Positions 1 to 5,544 of a stretch of 10,258 nt of DNA are shown in pieces. Under the pieces are notes generated by a model, which had not been told where the DNA came from, did not search any database, and worked only from the letters and a program-made list of their open reading frames with translations. Within the stretch, counting starts at the first letter, position 1. Each line of letters begins with the position of its first letter. The position numbers were made by a program, and so were the translations under genes. This DNA comes from JADJLQ01 sp034439915. Its GTDB lineage: Bacteria > Bacteroidota > Bacteroidia > Chitinophagales > Saprospiraceae. The stretch is from the NCBI GenBank assembly GCA_034439915.1, contig JAWXBI010000020.1, forward strand, positions 1-10,258, read 5' to 3'.

Positions 1-26
1 AGGTTGAGGTTGAGGTTGAGGTTGAG
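1..26. repeat. Tandem hexamer AGGTTG, about 4.3 copies
   Basis: Four perfect copies of AGGTTG followed by AG lie at the window edge, so the true array may be longer. On the minus strand each unit reads CAACCT, which is Gln-Pro in the frame of the signal-peptide gene here. The unit is six bases, so changes in copy number would keep the reading frame and alter only the length of the Gln-Pro linker. Confidence 0.85.
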
Positions 27-78
27 AGAAGAGGGCGCCACAATAGAGAATCATGGTGGCCAACAGGTATTTTTTCAT
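1..78 (-). CDS. Secreted protein with Gln-Pro repeat, N-terminal fragment (runs off left edge)
   Basis: Reading the minus strand from the ATG at 78-76 gives 26 residues. They begin MKKYLLATMILYCGALFSQ and continue with four Gln-Pro pairs before the window ends. The first 19 residues form a typical Sec signal peptide: two lysines, a hydrophobic core, and Phe-Ser-Gln at a likely cleavage point. The Gln-Pro pairs are encoded by the tandem hexamer AGGTTG (plus-strand sense) at the window edge, so the hexamer is in frame with the gene. Gln-Pro repeats commonly act as extended linkers in exported proteins. No mature domain is visible, so function cannot be assigned. No Shine-Dalgarno sequence precedes the start, as is usual in Bacteroidota. 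The signal peptide is seen directly; the existence of a longer protein is inferred. Confidence 0.72.
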   Translation of the reverse strand, partial: MKKYLLATMILYCGALFSQPQPQPQP

Positions 79-577
79 AAAACCAGAATTGAGCAATAAA
101 TTTAGTCTAAAAGGTGTGGTCTGGTATCTGCTTTATTACCGCTGGATACGCCATTGTCAGGATAAACAAAACAGAGTAAGTCCGAATAGGAATAAACATA
201 CCAATTTATACCATATGATCCGGACCCACTCTTGCTCAATACGGAGAAGCAGGTTTTTTAAGGATATCGATCAATCACTAAAAGATCGTTGGAACATTAG
301 AGCAGCCGAGCTTTTTTTAAACTATATAGTGCAATGTTAAGCTTAATCTGTCCAATTTCCCACTACGACACAATGAGCACAACGAGCGAAAACTACAGGG
401 AAGTGACGAAAAATAGGATTGGAGTTTTACGACACTATGTTACTTCGCAGCTTCGCTGCATGCTGTATTCGTTGCGCTATCGCAGTCGTCGCTCGCGTTG
501 CTCACCGCTTGCTTCTCTCGCTGCTCGCTTCTCTAGCGGTGGGATAATTTGTCCGCCATATCAAGCTTTACTTGACA
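79..577. other. Gene-free stretch between a secreted-protein start and a broken lipoprotein gene
   Basis: Open frames exist here on the plus strand, but their translations show no domain or signal peptide and are rich in Arg, Ser and Cys from biased sequence. The part near 79 is the upstream region of the minus-strand secreted protein. The part at 440-545 is a GC-rich hairpin cluster, listed separately. An imperfect 12-base direct repeat (TACGACACAATG at 364-375 and TACGACACTATG at 428-439) flanks the AT-richer middle. I see no rRNA, tRNA or transposase remnant. Confidence 0.6.
440..545. repeat. GC-rich cluster of short hairpins
   Basis: This block differs sharply in composition from its AT-rich flanks and holds three inverted repeats in a row. 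GCAGC-TTC-GCTGC is at 447-459. TGCG-CTAT-CGCA is at 473-484. A longer one pairs CACCGCT (503-509) with AGCGGTG (535-541) across a 25-base loop, and that loop carries GCTTCTCT twice (511-518 and 527-534). Variants of GCTCGC, GCTTCGC and GTTGCGC recur throughout. It could be a dispersed intergenic repeat, a small structured RNA, or the 3' end region of the lipoprotein transcript. No clear T-tract follows on either strand, so it is not a standard intrinsic terminator. The structure is read from sequence; any role is unknown. Confidence 0.5.
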
Positions 578-1329
578 CTAGTTTGGTTTTTGATTGCACC
601 CGGAAATGTATTCATAGTGAATAGTGCCTGTATCATTATAGTCCAGAGCATTGCCCATTTCATCGGTTTCATAATTTGCATAGAAGGTGGAATATTTAAC
701 GTCTACCGGGAGATTGTTTTTTACAGTGTAGGAATCAAAAGCGATTAAGTAATCCAATTCACCGGGTGAACCATCGTCATTTACATAATAACCTTTAAAT
801 TTTATTATTAAGTTTTTAGGTAAAATTAAATAACCGCCGTCTGCACTGGTACCGGGAAAACCTGCGGCAGCAGAACTAAAAGGTTGGATCACATTTTTAT
901 CAACGGTTTGTTCTTCTACGAAAATCAAAATCCATTCATCGGTATTGTTGCTTCTTAATGGAGAGGATGCTCTGTTTCAATTTTAAAATTATCATTGTAT
1001 GAAAAGGTGTGTGCATTATCCCAAAAGGTAATGCCGTTTTCTATTAATACATCTGTACAGGAAATCGCCCGCCCTACAGGCCGTGAACAACCATATATAT
1101 ATATCACGTTCTGATTTCCAGTGCTTCTAAAACCATTTGAAAGCGTATACTCCCAAAGATTTTCTATATGACTCAATTTCCAGATTTTGTGATTATCGTT
1201 GCCGCGTTGTTCCAACGGGGTTTGCAGGGTGAACTCAGCATTGTCCTTTGAACAAGCGGTCACAAATAATAAAGCGAGCAGGGTAAAAAAGTGATGTTTT
1301 CTCAGAAAGTAATTATTTAAGGTTAACAA
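578..1329 (-). pseudogene. Frameshifted lipoprotein of unknown function
   Basis: Two minus-strand frames together look like one protein of about 245 residues. The first (1329-955) begins with a lipoprotein signal peptide: Arg10-Lys11, a hydrophobic core, and lipobox Val-Thr-Ala-Cys with Cys26 as the lipid-attachment residue. Ser-Lys-Asp-Asn follows, resembling the export signal of Bacteroidota surface lipoproteins. It stops at 955. The second frame (976-578) is open after a stop at 977-979 and continues with similar composition to its stop at 578. The two frames overlap only at about 955-976, so a one-base loss (or two-base gain) there would explain the break. The first frame has no ATG, only a TTG at 1329-1327, which may be a second lesion. 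I see no slippery heptamer supporting programmed frameshifting. Part two is rich in Tyr, Asp and Asn with beta-strand-like stretches; no family is recognised. A sequencing error could mimic this. Confidence 0.6.
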
Positions 1330-1635
1330 TTTATTCTTGAATAAGGGTATGTCAATTAGTGTAAACAGTTTTAAAATAGTTCGTAAAATGATGTAATTTA
1401 TTTTGATGAATATTGAAGAGTAGGTGGGAAACGGAGTGAGTAGACTCCATGGCGATAATACAAAGTGGAATAGGTATAGGAAAAAACAAGGAAATTTGGA
1501 ACAGCAAGACCTCTGATCATGTCCATAAGAAATCCAAATGAGGAAAGGGGTTTATTCCAAAGTATACCTGAAACCAAGTTTATTTTAGTTCATGAATGTA
1601 CCTCTAAAAAGAGATTAAGTCAATAATTAAATGAC
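1330..1635. other. Gene-free stretch between the receptor and the lipoprotein gene
   Basis: No convincing gene lies here. The lipoprotein frame stays open upstream without an ATG, GTG or TTG for some distance, but the residues show no pattern. Weak inverted repeats near the receptor's 3' end (AGTCA...TGACT around 1617-1645, and CTCT-AAAA-AGAG around 1603-1614) could mark transcript ends, but neither has a strong GC stem. ATTTGGA (1494-1500) and TCCAAAT (1533-1539) form a further inverted pair of unknown meaning. Confidence 0.5.
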
Positions 1636-4065
1636 TCAACCTTCTTCCCCATCCATTCTTTTTGGCTTAGTCGATTTCGCCTGCCTGATCCGGTAACTGA
1701 TCGACAGATTCACCTGGCGCCTTCTGAACTGTGCATTTCCCTCCGTATAAAAGTTGGGGCCTTCGCTGATAAACCGGTTACGGCGGGTATTGAATACATC
1801 CAAAACACTGAGATTGATAGTGGCTTTATCTTTCCAGGTGTCTTTGCTCACGGATACATCGGCATAATATAAAGACTTGCGCCTGCCCTGGGCAGTTTTT
1901 TGTGGCGCTTCATAATTTGCCCTGAGTTGGATATCCAGTTTTTTGGGAAGGGAAAACCGGGAAGTCTGCCGGGCAAACCAACTATAGATATTGGCTTTAT
2001 AATCGGGCAAGATATTACTGCCGTCGATCTCTGCGTAGAAAAAATTAAAATTAAAATCAAGTTTCCACCATTCCACCGGAGTATATCCGCTGGTAAATTC
2101 AGTCCCCAGAGCCCGTTCTGATAACAGGTTTTCTGTGCGGGTCACGGAATTGCCATCGATATCTACCCTTCTGATCCGGTCGATTTTGTCTTTAGTACCC
2201 CGGTAATACACTGCAGCAGTAAAAGATCCTTTATCAAAAGTCTTGATATGACCCAACTCGAGGGCATTGCTAAACTCAGGTTCAAGATCAGGGTTGCCGC
2301 TAAAAAAATTCCGGCTGTCTGAAAAGGTGACAAAAGGAGTCAGATCATTGTAAAAAGGCCTGCGTACCCGGCGGCTGTAACTTAATTGTAAGGCATTTTC
2401 TTTAGGAAGGCTAAGGGTAAGGTGAACACTTGGAAAAAGGTTGACATAGTTACGGGGATTTACCTCGTTGGTTTCCTGGAGGGTAGTTTTGACATCGGTC
2501 CATTCTGCCCGCAACCCCGCCTGGTAGGAAAACGCCCGGGTTTTATTGCCAAGGACACTATAAGCCGCGTGTATGTTTTCATCGTAGAGGAATATATTGT
2601 CCAGTCCGGGGATGGGTAAATATATACCTTCCGCATTTTTTTCACTGACGACATAGTCATTGACCATATCCCGGAAACTACTTCGCAGTCCGGTTTCAAA
2701 TTTCCCTTCTTTACCCAGGGGTTTGATATAATCCAATTGAAATAGCCACTGTTTTTCAAATTCATCATTCAGCGATCGCTGTACTATATTTTGGCTGGGG
2801 TCTTCAGATCCGTCCGGACGAAAATAACGCTGATTAAAGGCCTGATCAGATTTTTCAAAATAATCGATGTATTTTATTTCTCCGATGAGTTCGTGGCCTT
2901 TCTGATCAAAGGACCTTTTATAATTGACACTGTATTCGGCATTGGGTTCGATTTCATCTTCGTCTTGTTGTCGTTTGATATTGCTGATGAAGTTGGAAGT
3001 ATTATTTTGGTAATCGAGGTAATTGATATGGAGCAACCGGTTGCCCTGGCTTCTCCGGTAGAGATAAGAGGCTGTCAATATACTTTTTTCAGAAAAAAAG
3101 TAGTCCAATCCCCCACGTATATTATTATTGAAACCGGTAAAAGTCCCCCGGTTAGTCTGCTGCAAGATTAAAAGTGTATCACCGTATACTTCTTGAAAAA
3201 GGGAACTGCGAATCCATTGCTGACGATACGATATCCCATAGTTGATAAAGAAATTGAGGTCATTATGGCGGTAATTAAAATTTGCTGCCAGGCCAAAATT
3301 GGCCGGTTCGCCGGTGATCACATCCAACGACCCGTTGAAGCCCTGGCTCCTGTCTTTTTTAAGTACAATATTGATGATGCCTGCCATACCTTCTGCTTCG
3401 TATCGCGCTGAAGGATTGGTGATGATTTCTACCCGCTCGACCATATTGGCCTGCAATTGCTGAAGCCCGCTGCCTCCTTTAATACCCACCAGGCCGGAGG
3501 GTTTGCCATCGATCAGTATACGGACATTATCACTCCCCCTCAATTTGACTCCTCCTTCCTGATCCACTGAAACAGAAGGGATATTGGTCAGGATATCCGA
3601 AGCAGACCCTCCTGCATTGGCAAGGTCTTTACCCACATTAAATATTTTTTTATCCAAGGACAACTGCATTGAACTCTTTTCAGCCTGCACGACCACTTCA
3701 TCCAGGGTGCTCACCGCAGGGGCCAGCCTGATGTTATTTAATTCGATTCGAGGCCGCTCCTTTGATAAACTAAAAGAAGGTGTACTGTAGGGATTATACC
3801 CCATAAAATCCAGCCTGAGATAATATTCCCCAAAATCTACATCAATTTTAAATTCTCCATTGTCTTCGGATAAGGCACCATCCACCAAAGAATTATCCTG
3901 GGTTTTGATCACCTGGATGGTAGCAAAACCCAGTGGTAAAGCTGAAGTGGAATCCAAAATCCGACCCTTGATGTGGCCATTTTTTGAAGTTTGTCCTTGC
4001 AATGACAAAGGGACGACGAAGATCAAACAACCGTAAAATAAAAAGTGCTTAATGGACAATGGCAT
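1636..4065 (-). CDS. TonB-dependent receptor-like outer-membrane beta-barrel protein (OMP_b-brl_3 type)
   Basis: An outer-membrane transporter-like protein of 809 residues from the chosen start. Residues 1-25 are a Sec signal peptide (Lys5-His6, hydrophobic core, ending Leu-Gln-Gly-Gln). Residues about 30-112 form a carboxypeptidase-regulatory-like beta-sandwich (GHIKGRILD ... GFATIQV ... GEFKIDV ... MGYNPY). LDEVVVQAEK at about 121-130 is the usual linker and TonB-box-like strand. The plug spans about 136-237, with the NVRILIDGKPSGL and VERVEIITNPSARYEAEG motifs ending in GIINIVLKK. The remainder is an aromatic-rich beta-barrel ending in a strand reading QVNLSISYRIR, then a short basic tail. 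An ATG 57 bases further upstream is in frame, but starting there would bury the signal peptide. No SusD partner is adjacent and the barrel type is not SusC, so the cargo is unknown; peptide, siderophore or glycan are all possible. Confidence 0.9.
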   Translation of the reverse strand: MPLSIKHFLFYGCLIFVVPLSLQGQTSKNGHIKGRILDSTSALPLGFATIQVIKTQDNSLVDGALSEDNGEFKIDVDFGEYYLRLDFMGYNPYSTPSFSLSKERPRIELNNIRLAPAVSTLDEVVVQAEKSSMQLSLDKKIFNVGKDLANAGGSASDILTNIPSVSVDQEGGVKLRGSDNVRILIDGKPSGLVGIKGGSGLQQLQANMVERVEIITNPSARYEAEGMAGIINIVLKKDRSQGFNGSLDVITGEPANFGLAANFNYRHNDLNFFINYGISYRQQWIRSSLFQEVYGDTLLILQQTNRGTFTGFNNNIRGGLDYFFSEKSILTASYLYRRSQGNRLLHINYLDYQNNTSNFISNIKRQQDEDEIEPNAEYSVNYKRSFDQKGHELIGEIKYIDYFEKSDQAFNQRYFRPDGSEDPSQNIVQRSLNDEFEKQWLFQLDYIKPLGKEGKFETGLRSSFRDMVNDYVVSEKNAEGIYLPIPGLDNIFLYDENIHAAYSVLGNKTRAFSYQAGLRAEWTDVKTTLQETNEVNPRNYVNLFPSVHLTLSLPKENALQLSYSRRVRRPFYNDLTPFVTFSDSRNFFSGNPDLEPEFSNALELGHIKTFDKGSFTAAVYYRGTKDKIDRIRRVDIDGNSVTRTENLLSERALGTEFTSGYTPVEWWKLDFNFNFFYAEIDGSNILPDYKANIYSWFARQTSRFSLPKKLDIQLRANYEAPQKTAQGRRKSLYYADVSVSKDTWKDKATINLSVLDVFNTRRNRFISEGPNFYTEGNAQFRRRQVNLSISYRIRQAKSTKPKRMDGEEG

Positions 4066-4371
4066 ATTAACAAGTTTTGGACCCACATCTACAGAGGGTC
4101 GCGATGACGTCAATATTACCATTAAAACCGGCTAACAGTCAAATCCCAATCGACCATCGGGGTAGTTTATTCGGCTTTTTAAACACTTGCCATGGTCTTG
4201 CATGTTGCCATCAATAGTTATTCCGTGGTTTGAAGTGGGAAATGGACCGTAGTGTATTGGATATCATGCTTTTTTGTATTAAGGATCGGTAGTCAAATAG
4301 TACAAAAAAAAATCAAAACAGGGTCCAATTCCATCTATCCCCCTTACTTTTACTTCCAATTGACCAATTGT
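4066..4371. promoter_or_regulatory. Divergent intergenic region between receptor and isomerase genes
   Basis: These 306 bases separate two genes that diverge, so promoters for both should lie inside. I find no perfect Bacteroidota-type -7 element (TAnnTTTG). The nearest match on the plus strand is TACTTTTA at 4345-4352, about 20 bases before the isomerase ATG. CCAATTG occurs twice (4356-4362 and 4364-4370), eight bases apart and directly before the ATG; its CAATTG core is self-complementary. Neither start has a Shine-Dalgarno sequence. Both open frames extend into this region, but without plausible protein. Confidence 0.4.
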
Positions 4372-5214
4372 ATGAAAAAACTAATTCTTATTTGTTTGAT
4401 ATCAGTAGTCCTGTTTGACATCTACGCTCAAAAACCACTCTATACCGCCCCGTTTGGTATCCAATCCTTTACTTTCCGACGTAGTTTTCCTAACAACATG
4501 GAAAAAACCCTGGATACTATTGCCATGATGGGTATTACCGAACTCGAAGGAAGCGGTGGTCGTATTGCCCCCGAGGATTTTAAAAAACTATGCAACGACC
4601 GCGGAATCACCATTCCTTCTACAGGAACCGGATATGAACAATTGGTAAAAGATCCAATGGAAGTAGCCACCCGGGCAAAAGCTTTAGGCGCCAAATACGT
4701 CATGTGTGCCTGGATCCCTCATAAAAATGGGGCGTTCAATTTCGACAATGCCAAAAAAGCAGTTGAAGATTTTAATACTGCGGGTAAAGTACTTAAAGAA
4801 CAAGGCCTTACTTTTTGTTATCATATCCATGGTTATGAATTCTGGCCTTATGAACAAGGGACCTTGCTGGATTATATTATTAAAAACACCAACCCGGAAT
4901 ATGTGTCCTTTGAAATGGATGTACTGTGGACCCAGTTTGGCGGCGGTGATCCGGTGAAACTGCTTAAAAAATACAAAGATCGATGGAAGCTGATCCATCT
5001 GAAGGACCTGAAAAAAGGGGTTAAAAAAGACCTGACCGGAGGCACTTCAACGGACAATGATGTGGCCCTGGGTACCGGTGAAATCGATATCCCCGGCATC
5101 ATCAAACAAGCGAATAAAATAGGCATCAAACATTTTTTTATAGAAGATGAAAGCAACCGGATTCATTATCAGGTACCTCAGAGCATAGCGTATTTGAAAA
5201 GCCTCAGGAGGTAA
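4372..5214 (+). CDS. Exported sugar phosphate isomerase/epimerase-like TIM-barrel protein
   Basis: A 280-residue protein of the xylose-isomerase-like TIM-barrel family (AP_endonuc_2 type). Members isomerise or epimerise sugars or keto-sugars with a divalent metal. The start is set by a clear signal peptide (MKKLILICLISVVLFDIYAQ); an in-frame upstream extension to 4252 lacks one. Family motifs follow in order: GIQSFTFRR near residue 29, HIHGYEF (151-157), FEMDVLW (180-186), HLKD (209-212), GTGEID (234-239) and FIEDE (256-260). By family comparison the metal ligands should be Glu156, Asp183, His209 and Glu258. The signal peptide places it in the periplasm, where free or oxidised sugars rather than phosphates are likely substrates. 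Related exported proteins occur near glycoside hydrolases in Bacteroidota, and some are tied to 3-keto-sugar metabolism. The exact substrate is unknown. A repeat-rich spacer separates it from the GH51 gene, so co-transcription is uncertain. Confidence 0.88.
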   Translation: MKKLILICLISVVLFDIYAQKPLYTAPFGIQSFTFRRSFPNNMEKTLDTIAMMGITELEGSGGRIAPEDFKKLCNDRGITIPSTGTGYEQLVKDPMEVATRAKALGAKYVMCAWIPHKNGAFNFDNAKKAVEDFNTAGKVLKEQGLTFCYHIHGYEFWPYEQGTLLDYIIKNTNPEYVSFEMDVLWTQFGGGDPVKLLKKYKDRWKLIHLKDLKKGVKKDLTGGTSTDNDVALGTGEIDIPGIIKQANKIGIKHFFIEDESNRIHYQVPQSIAYLKSLRR

Positions 5215-5221
5215 GGTGTTG

Positions 5222-5430
5222 ATCCGAACCATCGGATTGTTGAATTGTTGAATTGTTTGAGTCCGTATACCGGTGGGGTAGATGTGGAACTGTTGAATTG
5301 TGGAATTGTTGATCCGATAGCTATCGGATTGCTGCATTGTTGAATTGCCAGACTCCGATGGTTGAAATAGTCCTTGAATTATGGATTAGCTAGCTGCTGG
5401 ATTGGGGATTGTTGAATTGCCTTAATCCGA
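5222..5430. repeat. GTTGAATTG repeats interleaved with ATCCGA/TCGGAT palindromes
   Basis: GTTGAATTG occurs exactly five times, starting at 5239, 5247, 5292, 5339 and 5411, with a one-mismatch copy at 5300-5308. Two inverted repeats share the same arms: ATCCGA-ACCA-TCGGAT at 5222-5237, and a perfect 18-base palindrome (ATCCGATAGCTATCGGAT) at 5312-5329. AACCATCGG (5228-5236) is also inverted as CCGATGGTT (5354-5362), and ATCCGATTA recurs near 5426. Spacing is irregular, so this is not CRISPR. It could be a dispersed intergenic repeat, a bidirectional transcript-end structure, or a set of protein-binding sites. Confidence 0.7.
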
Positions 5431-5459
5431 TTATGCTGTTTGTTTCTTTCTCCATTTTT

Positions 5460-5494
5460 TTTAACCTTTAACCTTTAACCTTTGACCCTTTAAC
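5460..5494. repeat. TTTAACC heptamer tandem repeat
   Basis: Three exact copies of TTTAACC (5460-5480) are followed by TTTGACC (5481-5487), an extra C, and TTTAAC (5489-5494). The array lies about 50 bases upstream of the GH51 start and just upstream of a possible -7 element at 5519-5526. Copy-number change by slippage would alter promoter spacing or the upstream region without touching a coding frame. Short arrays of this kind are common between genes in Bacteroidota, so no function need be implied. Confidence 0.75.
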
Positions 5495-5534
5495 TTTTTT
5501 CCGTTCAATGCTTCTGTTTATCTTTCAGTATTAA

Positions 5535-5539
5535 AAGGA
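5535..5539 (+). promoter_or_regulatory. Shine-Dalgarno-like AAGGA before GH51 gene
   Basis: AAGGA sits five bases before the ATG at 5545 within the purine-rich run AAAAGGACAAGG. It supports that start codon. It stands out because most other starts in this window have no recognisable Shine-Dalgarno sequence. Confidence 0.5.
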
Positions 5540-5544
5540 CAAGG

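Larger units (their letters stand above)
5215..5544. other. Repeat-rich intergenic spacer upstream of the arabinofuranosidase
   Basis: This 330-base spacer has no gene. Its first two thirds hold GTTGAATTG copies and ATCCGA...TCGGAT inverted repeats; the last third holds a TTTAACC heptamer array. Both are listed separately. The final 25 bases contain TATCTTTC (5519-5526), one base off the Bacteroidota -7 consensus TAnnTTTG, then the purine-rich ribosome-binding region of the GH51 gene. The spacer probably contains the end of the isomerase transcript and the promoter of the GH51 operon. Confidence 0.6.

Noticed and set aside
53..340. Plus-strand open frame of 95 codons at the left edge
   Set aside because: It has no signal, domain or coding character, and it overlaps the opposite-strand signal peptide, which is convincing.
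440..545. Possible tRNA gene in the hairpin block
   Set aside because: The arms do not form a cloverleaf, no T-loop (GTTCRANNC) or suitable acceptor stem is present, and spacing does not fit.
334..624. Plus-strand open frame of 96 codons rich in Arg and Ser
   Set aside because: The residues reflect the GC-rich hairpin block, and the frame overlaps the end of the minus-strand lipoprotein remnant.
955..976. Programmed ribosomal frameshift in the lipoprotein gene
   Set aside because: There is no slippery heptamer and no strong downstream structure in the short overlap, so an ordinary indel is simpler.
1398..1526. Minus-strand frame of 42 residues starting MDMIRGLAV
   Set aside because: It is short, lacks a ribosome-binding site and recognisable features, and lies between two genes of the same strand with no support.
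2791..3171. Plus-strand open frame of 126 codons inside the receptor gene
   Set aside because: It is a shadow of the minus-strand receptor, whose family motifs are clear over the same bases.
4066..4122. Earlier ATG of the receptor gene
   Set aside because: It would add 19 residues before the signal peptide, whose positive residues and hydrophobic core fit a start at 4065.
4252..4371. N-terminal extension of the isomerase gene
   Set aside because: The extra 40 residues resemble no domain and would block the signal peptide that begins at 4372.
5222..5430. CRISPR array
   Set aside because: The repeat unit is only nine bases, spacing is irregular or overlapping, spacers are not uniform, and no cas gene is nearby.
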